Positions 53,801 to 60,478 of a DNA stretch of 64,000 bases are shown piece by piece. The translations under genes and the position numbers were made by a program. How positions within the stretch are numbered: the stretch's first letter is position 1; each line of letters opens with the position of its first letter. The notes under the pieces were generated by a model, which saw nothing but the letters and a program-made list of their open reading frames with translations, made no database searches and was not told the origin of the DNA. Where the stretch lies: contig NZ_CP081485.1 of assembly GCF_023617305.1 (NCBI RefSeq), positions 1,106,501 to 1,170,500 of the forward strand, written 5' to 3'. The DNA comes from Methanobrevibacter sp. TLL-48-HuF1 (GTDB taxonomy: Archaea; Methanobacteriota; Methanobacteria; Methanobacteriales; Methanobacteriaceae).

Positions 53801-56731
53801 GATAAATACGCTGGTGTTGAATTTACTGACGTTGTTAATGTTGCTAAAGCAGATGCTGCTTTAAATGTTATTATTAATAATGTAGATTATGGTAATGTAT
53901 TTACTGTTAATGCTGTTTTAACTGGTGTTAATAATGCTCCTTTAACCGGTGATGTGATTGTTACTGTTAATGGTAAAGATTACACTGTAAACGTCGTTAA
54001 TGGTAAAGGTAATGTTACTGGTGTTAAATTAGCTGCCGGATCTTATGATTTCACTGCTAAATTTGCAGGTGATAATAATTATAATGCAGTTAGTGATTCC
54101 GGTAAATTCAATGTTAATAAGGTAGATTCTGCTATTGATGTTGCTGTTAGTGACATTAAAGTTGGGGAAGATGCTGTTATTACTGTTAAATTACTTAGTG
54201 ATGCTACTGGTAATGTAACTGTTAATGTAAATGGTAAAAATTACAATGGAACTGTTATCAATGGTATGGCTAATGTAAAAGTGTCTGGTCTTAAAGCTGA
54301 TACTTATGATGTAGCTGTTAAATATTCTGGTGATAACAATTATAATGATGCAGTTGCTACTTCCAGCTTTACTGTGTCTAAAGTTGATCCTACTATGGAT
54401 GTAACTGTTGATGGCATTGTCTTTGGTGAAGATTTAACTGTTGAAGCTGTTTTACCTGCTGATGTTACTGGTAAAGTAGTTATTGTTGTTGATGGAACTC
54501 CATATACTGCAAATATTACTGATGGTAAAGCTACACAAGTTGTTAAAGATTTAACTGCTGGTTATCACACTGTTGGTGTCAAATACGGTGGTGATGATAA
54601 ATATAATGATGTTGTAGTTGACGGATTTGTAATTGTTGATAAAGCACAACCTGTTTTAGGTGTTGTTATTGCTGATGTAAATTACGGCAATGAATTTGCT
54701 ATTGAAGCTACCTTAACTGGTGTTAACAGTACTCCTTTAAATGGTAATGTAATTGTTACTGTTAATGGTAAATTCTATGTTGTGAATGTTACTGACGGTA
54801 AAGGTACTTTAACTGGTGTTAAATTAGCTGCAGGTACTTATGGATTTACTGCTGTTTGGGCAGGAAATGATAATTATGCTGCTGTTGATGAAAACGGTGA
54901 TTTCAAAGTTAATAAATTAAACTCAACTGTTGCAGTTAATGCTGATGACATTAAAGTTGGTGAAAATGTAACAGTAAGTGTAAATGTGCCTTCTGATGCT
55001 ACAGGTAATGTGATTGTTACTGTTGACGGTAAAGATTACACTGTAGCTATTGTAGATGGTAAAGCAGTTAAAACAATATCTGATCTTAAAGCAAACAATT
55101 ACACTGTAACTGTTAAATACGATGGAGACAACAATTATAATCCTAATCAGAACACAACCAAATTCACAGTATCCAAAATATCTGACTATAATATGAACAT
55201 TACTGTTCCTGGTGATGTTAAAGTTGGAGAAGATGCTGTTATTATAGTAAACGTTCCTAAAGACGCTTCAGGTAATGTTACTGTTAGTGTTGGTAAAGAT
55301 GTTTATAATGCTGTAATTAGTAATGGTTCTGCTAAAGTTGTTGTTTCTGGTTTAGGTGCTGGTGTTTATAATGTTTCAGCTACTTTCGCTGATGACAAAT
55401 ATGCACAAAACAAAGCTAATGCAACTGTAGTTGTATCTAAAGTAACTGATTATAACATGAATGTTTCTGTTCCTGAATTTAAAGAAGGAGTAAACTCTAC
55501 TATTAGTGTGGATTTACCTAAAGATGCAACTGGAACAGTTACTGTTGAAATCGACGGTAAAAAATACACTGCAAATGTAACTAACGGAACTGCAAAAGTA
55601 AATATTCCTGCTTTAAGTGCTGGAAATCATAATATCACTACAACTTACTCTGGTGATGCTAAATATGATTCCATGACTAAAAAAGGAAACATAACTGTAA
55701 TTCCAAATGTAAACTTAGATGTTAATGATGTTGTAATGTTTTACCATGACGGAACCCGTTTAGTTGCTAAATTAACAGATTCTCAAGGTAAACCAATAGT
55801 TAATGCTACTATATACTTCAATATTAATGGTGTGGACTATGCTAAATCTACTGATGATAACGGTACTGCATCTATGGGTCTTAATTTAGATTCCAATGTA
55901 TATGCAGTAACTGTAACTTATAATGGATCTGATATCTACAGTAAAATCTCCAAAAATGTTACTGTTACTATTAATCCAAGTATCATAGCTAAAGATTTAG
56001 TTAAAATGTATCAAAATGATACTAAATTCTATGCTAAATTCATTGGCAGTGATGGAAAAGCATTAGTTAACACTACTGTCAGATTTAACATTCACGGTGT
56101 ATTCTACAATAGAACTACTAATGATGATGGTATTGCTGAGTTAGGTATTATGTTAAGACCTGGAAATTATATTTTAACTGCTTACAACCCTGTAACTGGT
56201 GAAGAACAAGGATTTAACATAACCGTAAAATCATTAATCGTGCAAAATGACTTAACCAAATATTACTTAAACGCTTCCAAATTTGAGGCAACTATCTATG
56301 ATAAAAACGGAAGCTTAGCAGTAAACAAAACTGTAACTTTCAACATTCATGGAGTATTCTATACTAGAAGCACTGATGATAAAGGTGTAGTAAGTTTGGG
56401 AATCAGTTTAAGACCTGGAGAATATATCATTACAACAATATATGAAGGATTAGCTGTAGGTAACAATATAACTGTTTTACCTACTTTAGTTACCCGTGAC
56501 CTTAATATGACTCATGAAGATGGCAGTAACTTCACTGCACAAACACTAGATGGTCAAGGTAAACCATTAGCTAACCAAAATGTAACATTTAACATAAATG
56601 GTGTGTTCTATAATAAAGTCACTGATGAAAATGGTGTTGCTTCATTAGCTATGAGATTAATGAGTGGAAAATACATTATTACATCTTACTGGAATGATTT
56701 CCAAACAGGAAACACAATAATAATATCTTAA
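41840..56731 (+). CDS. giant secreted adhesin-like protein (4,963 residues)
   Basis: It begins with a signal peptide (residues 1-24, cleavage likely after SAVSA). Residues of about 60-2660 form right-handed parallel beta-helix repeats, rich in the motif GGAIYN...L.V..S.F.NN, in six large units. About 22 immunoglobulin-like domains follow (about 2680-4620), rich in the pattern DATG.V.VTVNGKDY. Four related domains of about 85 residues close the protein (4624-4963). There is no C-terminal membrane helix, so the last domains may hold it to the wall. Adhesin-like proteins of this build are typical of gut Methanobrevibacter and are thought to bind host or bacterial surfaces. The predicted product is very acidic and rich in Asn, Gly, Val and Asp. 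It is intact with no stop over 14.9 kb. Confidence 0.93.
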   Translation: MSLKKNIGVLVLLLVLLSMSAVSAEDVSVDTNNTYQAPNEIQKDFTSLQTDIDNSQNVFELNYDVKHGDDEKDNYGISITKTTIINGNGHTIDANGHGSIFLVKDPSVTLTLNDLTLINANPVSDSSGIVSNGGAVYFDGSTLIVNNVNFKNNTVYKYGGAIYTTGTCIVDSSVFDGNDVQFRSQNIDNGGAAIYADNGASLLISNSQIINNHKNMVIRDNNVGDLVDGVVVATGYTKISKSYFRNNSGCYGGAVTSLGYTSAGKNQIIIENSVFDANRAFQGAAVNVIGSTFKISGTNFTNNKGVGYGSDNPNVGALLTWYGCEGTISDCNFINNTAENGAAYRLGDDHNGVSSASVDSCTFINNTATNQGGAIYEGGKTGKATLDIKNSTFTNNSAKKEGSAIYNGYTLNIDDDTTFTNNMVYMYYTGTLNISEIKTFTDLQKAINMVEGDIHLSSNVTMLDSEADKFVNGIVVDHLVNLKCDGFTINANNLGRIFNVTSTADKLNIYNANLINGNADIGGAIYNTGSVYAYDTAFKDNTAATMGGAVFNKGTLTIQKCIVDSNDITKRTSSASEDYGGAAIYNWYDSTLFIKNSTISNNLKNYKNGDYIVGAVTSLGKTTISQNSYFVNNSGRWGGAITTSGSSLPGKKVNELSISESTFSKNGGLYGAGIFIEGSKFTITSCVFDSNTASGKGNMTPNDNNGAAIEVTNTDKAITGTISKTKFTNNKAQYGGAIDICAGTIKILNSKFINNSADVEGGAIDINAANGNPKVTISSSNFINNSAPVGGAICNVHDLTVKGSTFIDNTPNTIFNWVGAGGNLNLNIKTFTDLQNAIGLVTGTLTLNQNVAMTAKEAANFVNGVVINKNIAIDGKGHTIDAKNLGRIFNIGEGFTVTLTNATLINGKADKGGAIYNDGSLTLSDVKLSDNTADSYGGAVFNNGNLVVGNSVFDSNDIVNRGSASVDYGGAAIYNWYDGVLTVSGSNFTNNIKNYKNGNRLVGAIATIGDATISDSYFVNNTGRWGGAISTAGYLLAGDDVNTLTVSGSTFKENGGLYGAGIFVAGSDFTVSDCVFDKNSAFGKGDMTPNNNNGAAIVVTDTGKDITGIITDSNFTNNKAHFSGAVDICEGKITIKNSIFVNNSAEYCAGAIAVDSQINKPAVEIINSKFDSNSAEYGGAIYNYYNLTVVDSTFTNNSKDTIYNFRVANLDLGIKTFTDLQNAIGLVRGTLTLDSDIAMTDDEAANFKDGVVINKNIVIDGKGHTIDAKNLGRIFNIGEGFTVTLTNATLINGKADKGGAIYNDGSLTLSDVKLSDNAADSYGGAVFNNGHLVVSDSVFDSNDIVNRGSASVDYGGAAIYNWYDGVLTVSGSNFTNNIKNYKNGDRLVGAIATIGDATISDSYFVNNAGRWGGAISTAGYLLAGDDVNTLTVSGSTFKENGGLYGAGIFVAGSDFTVSDCVFDKNTAFGKGDMTPNNNNGAAIVVTDTGKDITGAITGSKFTNNKAQYGGAIYICEGNIAISDSLFENNSADVEGGAIDIGSAINNPVVTIEDSKFVNNTPQAIHNSKELHLGIETFTDLQNAINLVDGILTLDSDIAMTDDEAAGFVDGVAINKNIRIDGKGHTISAEDLGRIFSIGEGFTVTLTNATLINGKATEGGAIYNDGSLTLSDVKLSDNAADSYGGAVFNNGHLVVSDSVFDSNDIVNRGSASVDYGGAAIYNWYDGVLTVSGSNFTNNIKNYKNGDRLVGAIATIGDATISDSYFVNNAGRWGGAITTSGALIAGDDVNTLTVSGSTFKENGGLYGAGIFVWGSDFIVSDCVFDKNTASGKGDMTPNNNNGAAIEVTDTNKAIAGTITGSKFINNKAQYGGAIDICEGNIKITDSEFVNNSADVEGGAIDINTVNGNPEVSISGSKFINNSASYGGAIVNVKDLTVRNTEFVNNAPDTIFNYVGFGGNLDLGIENFTDLQNAIGLVTGTLTLNQNVVMTDDEAANFVNGVVINKNIRIDGKGHTIDARDLGRIFSIGEGFTVTLTNATLINGKADKGGAIYNDGSLTLSDVKLSDNAADSYGGAVFNNGHLVVSDSVFDSNDIVNRGSASVDYGGAAIYNWKEGTLKVTNSNFTNNIKNYKNGDNLVGAITTIGNATVSGSNFVNNSGRWGGAISATGAELRKNSSTLTVSNTIFRDNAALYAGAVYIWGSNYNIADCVFDNNTAFGKGNMTPNNNNGGALVVSQVSKFNEPITGTISGSKFTNNKAQYGGAAYFNKGFVTITDSVFENNIATAEGGAVGFSRASVKDLVVSINNSSFVGNKAPVAGAIFTNVDSKITNSNFTKNTASKGGAVLNENGAKLTVDNSTFKDNAADSYGGAVLNNGELIVTNSVFDANDILNRGSAGVDHGGAAIYNWENAKLDISKSNFTNNIKNYVNGDRLVGAVTTIGNATIRDSYFVNNSGRWGGALAATGGVSGSAINTISVDGTKFVNNTALYGGAMFVWASNYTISNSVFDNNSAFGKGDMSPNDNNGGALIVTQDNIPVSGKIVNSNFTNNKAQYGGAAWINEGTVDIDGSNFINNTATTTAGAIGFDSQYTKIIATVDSSKFVNNTAGSYAGAIYNLGDLTVSGSEFDNNKAQFGDIIYNNKIYNKEGILSINGNKYSNYTENKAPIINIGDINTISSTGGIIVTVLDNKTVNVCYGDVVTLHATVVADGVLVAGQKLFFVIDNVEYIANSLGNGSYIASYEVKDVGSKTVGIVYDGSDVNIKTGMLNISKATPDLTVGALNITVGDLEIITVTGPKDATGLITLTLNGIDYILPIYNGEAKFYFQDLTADEYEVSASYSGDNHYVAAENSTVFKVDKVLANLKINVEDITFGENGLVIITLPSDIDGSVVTVNVNGKIYPVTVENGFAKLPLRELNAGDYNISAVFAGNDKYLPGVSNALLTVSKADPALNVFISDVDYGGIFNINVALTGVDAIGLNGNVIVTVNNKDYTVAVTDGKGNATGVKLAAGTYDFTAKFAGSDNYNDVSDSGNFKVNKVDSAIYVAVNDIKVGEDAVITVKLFGDATGSVTVNVNGKDYTEPVVNGVVNVKVSGLKADTYDVAVKYSGDNNYNTAVATSSFTVSKVDSIMDVTVDDIVFGEDLTVEAVLPDDATGEVVIVVDGTSYPATIIDGKATGTIKDLTAGDHTVVVKYAGDDKYSGVEVTEVVNVAKADAVLGVVIADVDYGNGFVIEATLTGVNNAPLSGNVIVTVNGKEYTVEVAADGKGIATGDKLAAGSHGFAAVWAGNDNYNIVTENGDFKVNKVDSSIDVAVDTIDFGEDAVISVKLADDATGEVVITVNGEDYTTAIENGEATVTVSDLKADDYTVSVKYAGDNNYNGATGSAEFSVLKITPDMDVTVDGAVFGEDLTVVAVLPADATGEVVITVNGKDYSAVIENGVASATVSGINAGYYTVSVKYAGDNNYNAVDVTKGVNVAKADAALNVIINNVDYGNVFTVNAVLTGVNNAPLDTNIIVTVNGKNYIVAIVNGKGTFHADKLAAGSYNFNARFAGSNNYNEVSDSGKFNVYKVDSAIDVAVSDINVGEDAVINVKLADDATGEVVITVNGEDYTAAINNGVATVTVSDLKAGDYTVAVKYAGDNNYNAVVATSSFTVSKVDSTMDVTVDDIVFGEDLTVNAVLPADATGEVVITVNGKDYHVAIDNGKAIKTIGGLAAGDYTVVVKYAGDDKYSGVEVTGVVNVAKAQPVLGVVIADVDYGNGFVIEATLTGVNNAPLNGNVLVAVNSKFYVVNVINGKGTLTGDKLAADTYGFAAAWTGNNNYASVTENGDFKVNKVDSAIDVAVSDIKVGEDAVISVKLANDATGEVIITVNGEDYTAAIENGVASATVSDLKAGDYTVAVKYAGDNNYNGATGSAEFSVSKITSDMDVTVNNIVFGEDLIVDAVLPADATGEVVITVNGKDYHVAIDNGEAVQVVKDLAAGDYTVVVKYAGDDKYAGVEFTDVVNVAKADAALNVIINNVDYGNVFTVNAVLTGVNNAPLTGDVIVTVNGKDYTVNVVNGKGNVTGVKLAAGSYDFTAKFAGDNNYNAVSDSGKFNVNKVDSAIDVAVSDIKVGEDAVITVKLLSDATGNVTVNVNGKNYNGTVINGMANVKVSGLKADTYDVAVKYSGDNNYNDAVATSSFTVSKVDPTMDVTVDGIVFGEDLTVEAVLPADVTGKVVIVVDGTPYTANITDGKATQVVKDLTAGYHTVGVKYGGDDKYNDVVVDGFVIVDKAQPVLGVVIADVNYGNEFAIEATLTGVNSTPLNGNVIVTVNGKFYVVNVTDGKGTLTGVKLAAGTYGFTAVWAGNDNYAAVDENGDFKVNKLNSTVAVNADDIKVGENVTVSVNVPSDATGNVIVTVDGKDYTVAIVDGKAVKTISDLKANNYTVTVKYDGDNNYNPNQNTTKFTVSKISDYNMNITVPGDVKVGEDAVIIVNVPKDASGNVTVSVGKDVYNAVISNGSAKVVVSGLGAGVYNVSATFADDKYAQNKANATVVVSKVTDYNMNVSVPEFKEGVNSTISVDLPKDATGTVTVEIDGKKYTANVTNGTAKVNIPALSAGNHNITTTYSGDAKYDSMTKKGNITVIPNVNLDVNDVVMFYHDGTRLVAKLTDSQGKPIVNATIYFNINGVDYAKSTDDNGTASMGLNLDSNVYAVTVTYNGSDIYSKISKNVTVTINPSIIAKDLVKMYQNDTKFYAKFIGSDGKALVNTTVRFNIHGVFYNRTTNDDGIAELGIMLRPGNYILTAYNPVTGEEQGFNITVKSLIVQNDLTKYYLNASKFEATIYDKNGSLAVNKTVTFNIHGVFYTRSTDDKGVVSLGISLRPGEYIITTIYEGLAVGNNITVLPTLVTRDLNMTHEDGSNFTAQTLDGQGKPLANQNVTFNINGVFYNKVTDENGVASLAMRLMSGKYIITSYWNDFQTGNTIIIS
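43150..49860 (+). repeat. beta-helix tandem repeats of about 1.1 kb
   Basis: Units begin with a conserved FTDLQ.AI segment at about 43153, 44326, 45484, 46567 and 47727, spaced 1,173, 1,158, 1,083 and 1,160 bases; a sixth unit from about 48800 lacks that segment. DNA identity is very high in parts: bases 45781-46080 and 46861-47160 differ at only two positions in a direct comparison of the 300 bases. Confidence 0.9.
50666..55439 (+). repeat. higher-order repeat of three immunoglobulin-like domains
   Basis: Six units start at 50666, 51461, 52259, 53054, 53849 and 54644, that is every 795 bases (once 798), or 265 residues. Each holds three domains of about 88 residues. From the second unit on, the first domain alternates between two versions (LGVVIADVDYGN and LNVIINNVDYGN), so a 1,590-base period is also visible. 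The third and fifth units are identical for at least 90 bases at their starts. Confidence 0.9.
55708..56731 (+). repeat. four C-terminal domain repeats of the adhesin
   Basis: Four copies of about 85 residues share the pattern D-h-x-M/K-x-Y, then G-K-P-L-x-N-x-T-V-x-F-N-I-x-G-V-F-Y and R-P-G-x-Y-I. They differ from the preceding immunoglobulin-like domains. The location at the C-terminus of a protein without membrane anchor suggests wall attachment; this is inference. Confidence 0.75.
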
Positions 56732-56734
56732 TTT

Positions 56735-56770
56735 GGGAGATTTTAATTAATCTCTCCTTTTTCTTTTTTT
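56735..56770 (+). terminator. hairpin terminator of the adhesin gene
   Basis: GGGAGATT pairs with AATCTCTCC (one bulged T) around TTAATT, followed by T-rich sequence. Confidence 0.6.
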
Positions 56771-56870
56771 TAACAAGTTCTTTACTTTAAAATTAAATTA
56801 CACTACTTTTTGATTAGTTTTCACATGCTCTTATTAAACATTTATAAACATTCAGTTACTATGTTCTATC

Positions 56871-59189
56871 ATGGCACATTATATTGACCACCCATTAATA
56901 AAATCCGATTCTATCGAAGCTAGGTTATATCAACAGGTTTTAGCTGCCGATGTGTTAAAGAAAGGAAATACGATGATTGTTGCACCTACGGCATTAGGTA
57001 AAACTATAGTAGCTACTTTAGTAGCAGCAGATAGATTGGATAAAGTTAAAAACTCTAAAATATTAGTATTGGCTCCAAGTAAACCATTAGCTATACAGCA
57101 CGAGTCTACTTTTAAGGAATTTTTAACTGTCCCCTGTTCATCAATTACGGGTGCTGTTAAAACTGATGAAAGAGTTAAAAGATGGGAAGAATCTCAAATA
57201 ATCTGTGCAACTCCGCAAACTGTTGAATCTGACTTGTTGAAAGGAAGATATTCTCTAAAAGATGTATCTTTAGTTGTTTTTGATGAGTGTCATCACGGTG
57301 TTGGATCTTATTCTTATGTATATTTGGCTTCAAGATATGTTAAAGAATCTAAATTTAACCTGATTTTAGGACTGACTGCTTCTCCAGGTTCTGATAAAGA
57401 AAAAATAAAAGAAGTTTGTGATAATTTATATGTTCAAAATATTGTAGTTAAAACTGAAGAGGATTATGATGTAAGGCCTTATTTTAATCCGGTTGCAATC
57501 GATTGGGTTAGGGTTAAAATGAGTTCTGAATTGGAAAAAATTAAAAAACATGTTGATAAAGCTCTTAAAGTTCGTCTTAAAGGTCTTAAGAATATGGGAA
57601 TTATTAGAACAGTTTCTGTTAACAAAACAGATATATTGAGAGCAAGAGGAAGAGTTCAAAGTGCAATTGCAAGAACTGTAAATCCTAAAAAGGAATGTTT
57701 CCAGGCTATTTCAATTTTGAGTGCAGTTATCAATATACAACATTCTCAGGAACTTATTGAAACACAGGGAGTAGTTACATTTAACAAATATGTAGCTAGA
57801 TTACGTAAAAAGAAAACAAAAGCTGCCAAATCATTAATTCAGGATCCTAATTTTGGTAAAGCTATTTATCTTGCAAGAGAAGCTGAAAAACATGGTTTGG
57901 AACATCCTAAACTTAAAAAAGTAACTGATATCATTAAAAAAGAATTGGGGCAAAATGGTCAAACCAAATTGCAGTCTGAGAGGTATGTTAAAGATGCTGA
58001 CCAGAAATCTTCAAAAATAATGGTTTTCACTCAGTATAGGGATTCTCTTGAAATGATTCATCAGAAACTTGAAAAAGAAGGAATTAAATCTGCCAAGTTC
58101 TTTGGTCAGGCTTCAAGAGATGGTGAAAAGGGATTAACTCAAAAGGAACAAAAAGAAATCATTAAAGCCTTTAAAATTGGTGAATATGATGTACTTCTCT
58201 CAACAAGTGTAGCTGAAGAGGGAATTGATATTCCTGCTGTTGATTTGGTTATTCTGTATGAACCTGTTCCTTCTGAAGTTAGAATGATTCAAAGGAGAGG
58301 AAGAACAGGCCGTAAACGTTCAGGTCGTGTAAAAGTTCTTATTACAAATGGAACCAGAGATGAAGGTTATTACTGGGCTTCAATTAATAAGGAACGCAGA
58401 ATGAAACGCCAGTTAATTGATCCCGAGGTATTGGAAGAGTTGAATTCCAATGCTATTGAAAGGATGGAAAATGAAAAAAGAGTAAAAGTTTTAGATCCTG
58501 CTCCCAAAAAGGAAGAACTTCCGGTTGTTTTTGCAGATACTCGTGAAGGTAATTCAAAGGTCATACGTCATTTGTCTGAAATGGAAATTGATGTTAAAGT
58601 TCAGGCAATGGCTGTTGGTGATTATCAGGTAAGTGATGAAGTTGTCATAGAACGTAAAACAGCTAAAGACTTTGTTGATTCAATTGTTGATAAAAGACTC
58701 TTTAAACAGGCAAGGTCTTTAATGGAGGAATTTAAACGTCCTTTAATTATTCTTGAAGGGGATGATTTGTACAATGGTATGATTAATCCGAATGCAATTA
58801 GAGGTTCAATAGCTTCAATAGCTCTTGACTTTGGAATCAGTATTATACCAACAAGAAACGCTCAGGATACTGCAGCTATGATTAAAAGAATAGCTATCAG
58901 AGAGCAAAGTGGTGAAAAAACACCAATTCAGATAAGAACTGATAAAAAACCTGTTAACTTATGGGAACAGCAGCTGTTTATAATAGAATCTCTTCCAAAT
59001 ATAGGGCCTGTTAATGCTAAAAACTTATTGGAGCATTTTGGAACAGTAGCTAATATTATTAATGCTTCTGAAAGTCAGCTTCAGGAAGTTGAAGGTATCG
59101 GTAAAAAAACTGCAGCCAATATTCGAAAAGTAGTTGATTCCAAGTATCTCTATTTCCAAAATGAGATTAAGGAAAAAAAATTATTGTAG
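56871..59189 (+). CDS. hef: Hef helicase/nuclease (XPF/FANCM family)
   Basis: Hef acts on stalled replication forks, unwinding and cutting branched DNA. The helicase part has APTALGKT (residues 38-45), FDECHHG (about 136-142) and the C-terminal helicase motif QRRGRTGRKRSG. The XPF nuclease domain carries ERKTAKDF (about 594), and two helix-hairpin-helix motifs close the protein (LPNIGPVNAKNLLEHFG, EVEGIGKKTAANI). The full 772 residues give the complete archaeal form with both activities. It has its own promoter after the adhesin terminator. Confidence 0.96.
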   Translation: MAHYIDHPLIKSDSIEARLYQQVLAADVLKKGNTMIVAPTALGKTIVATLVAADRLDKVKNSKILVLAPSKPLAIQHESTFKEFLTVPCSSITGAVKTDERVKRWEESQIICATPQTVESDLLKGRYSLKDVSLVVFDECHHGVGSYSYVYLASRYVKESKFNLILGLTASPGSDKEKIKEVCDNLYVQNIVVKTEEDYDVRPYFNPVAIDWVRVKMSSELEKIKKHVDKALKVRLKGLKNMGIIRTVSVNKTDILRARGRVQSAIARTVNPKKECFQAISILSAVINIQHSQELIETQGVVTFNKYVARLRKKKTKAAKSLIQDPNFGKAIYLAREAEKHGLEHPKLKKVTDIIKKELGQNGQTKLQSERYVKDADQKSSKIMVFTQYRDSLEMIHQKLEKEGIKSAKFFGQASRDGEKGLTQKEQKEIIKAFKIGEYDVLLSTSVAEEGIDIPAVDLVILYEPVPSEVRMIQRRGRTGRKRSGRVKVLITNGTRDEGYYWASINKERRMKRQLIDPEVLEELNSNAIERMENEKRVKVLDPAPKKEELPVVFADTREGNSKVIRHLSEMEIDVKVQAMAVGDYQVSDEVVIERKTAKDFVDSIVDKRLFKQARSLMEEFKRPLIILEGDDLYNGMINPNAIRGSIASIALDFGISIIPTRNAQDTAAMIKRIAIREQSGEKTPIQIRTDKKPVNLWEQQLFIIESLPNIGPVNAKNLLEHFGTVANIINASESQLQEVEGIGKKTAANIRKVVDSKYLYFQNEIKEKKLL

Positions 59190-59212
59190 GAAAACTGAAG
59201 GTAATTTAACCA

Positions 59213-60346
59213 TCAATCTCCTAAATCTTCACTATGTACCGGAGTATAATATTTTTCAGCTACAAATGTAGGTAAAATAGCACTTAATACGAGTATTCCA
59301 GTTATTACACTATATTCTGTCTGATTGATTAATGCATTATTTAGTCCGAATACTGCAGCAACAAGCCCAAAGGTTAAACCGGTACTCATCATCATTGTAA
59401 CATAGTTATAGTTTTGTTTTAAAAAGATTTTACTTGGATAATAAACTCCAATGTATTTGCTTAGTTGACGTAATACAAATAATGTTAAAAAGATTCCAAA
59501 ACAGCTATATATTAAAGGTATTGAAACTTTCATTCCTCCAATTATGAAAAATATTGGAGTTATAATAGCAAATGCAACGGTTTTGAATCTGGCTTTAACT
59601 TCTCCTTTTTGTGTGTTTTTAAAGTGATCGGAAAGTATTACTCCCAATATAAATGCAGGTAATATGGCTTGTCCGCCACCAAGACTTCCAAAGAATATAA
59701 ATCCTAAAAGTAAGACAAAAACATATTTTATTTCCAGTTCTCCTATTTTATTTTTAAATAATGGATTTTCGAAAAATAAATCAGATTTATAATAAGCCAT
59801 TACAAGAACTGCTAAAGACACTACATAAAATAATAATGTATAAATGTCAAATTTTGTAAATAAAACACTTAAAGCTATTGCAGTACATATGTCTGTTATA
59901 AATGTTGCAACCATTATTAATTTTCCGATTTTGTATTTAAATAGTCCTTTTTGAGTTAAAACGGAATAAACAACTGCAATACTTGTTTCAGATAATGCGG
60001 TACTTGTTAATAGCGCAGGATTTAATTCCCATCCTATAATGTAATAAGTTACTAAAAACACTATTACAAAAGGAATTAGAAATGATAAAAATCCTATTGT
60101 AAAACTTTCTTTAAAATTATCTTTCATTAAGTCAACATCAATTTCGACTCCAGCTAGAAATGTAAGCAATATTCCTCCAAAACTAGCTATATAAATCATC
60201 CAAGATTCGCTGTGGAAGAGTCCCAGATTTCCTATTATTACTCCTACTGCAATTTCAACTACTGTTACACTAATTCCAGTTTTAATAGAAATTACACTAG
60301 CTAGAAGTATTATTATCCCTAAAATTAATGGAAATACATCAGCCAT
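59213..60346 (-). CDS. cation/proton antiporter (CPA2, KefB/NapA-like)
   Basis: A 377-residue protein with about 12 membrane helices of the sodium/hydrogen exchanger superfamily. GVEIDVDLMKDNF follows helix 3, and the segment LTSTALSETSIAVVYSVL lies where ion-binding residues are found in the family. No TrkA-N regulatory domain is attached. It may exchange Na+ or K+ for protons; the ion is not readable. GGAGG lies before the ATG on the minus strand. Confidence 0.85.
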   Translation of the reverse strand: MADVFPLILGIIILLASVISIKTGISVTVVEIAVGVIIGNLGLFHSESWMIYIASFGGILLTFLAGVEIDVDLMKDNFKESFTIGFLSFLIPFVIVFLVTYYIIGWELNPALLTSTALSETSIAVVYSVLTQKGLFKYKIGKLIMVATFITDICTAIALSVLFTKFDIYTLLFYVVSLAVLVMAYYKSDLFFENPLFKNKIGELEIKYVFVLLLGFIFFGSLGGGQAILPAFILGVILSDHFKNTQKGEVKARFKTVAFAIITPIFFIIGGMKVSIPLIYSCFGIFLTLFVLRQLSKYIGVYYPSKIFLKQNYNYVTMMMSTGLTFGLVAAVFGLNNALINQTEYSVITGILVLSAILPTFVAEKYYTPVHSEDLGD

Positions 60347-60478
60347 TAAATTATCCTCCTAAGTATTTTTTATATAACATAGGAGTTATCAGCAATTTTT
60401 GCGGTTTGAAAATAAGTTTCTGGTGAACCCCATCACCAAGTTATTATTTTAAATATTTTATTATTTAAAACTTTCATC

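Noticed and set aside
43150-55439. Regular repeats suggesting a CRISPR array
   Set aside because: The repeats are long, in frame with one protein and lack the short repeat/unique spacer pattern; no cas genes are present.
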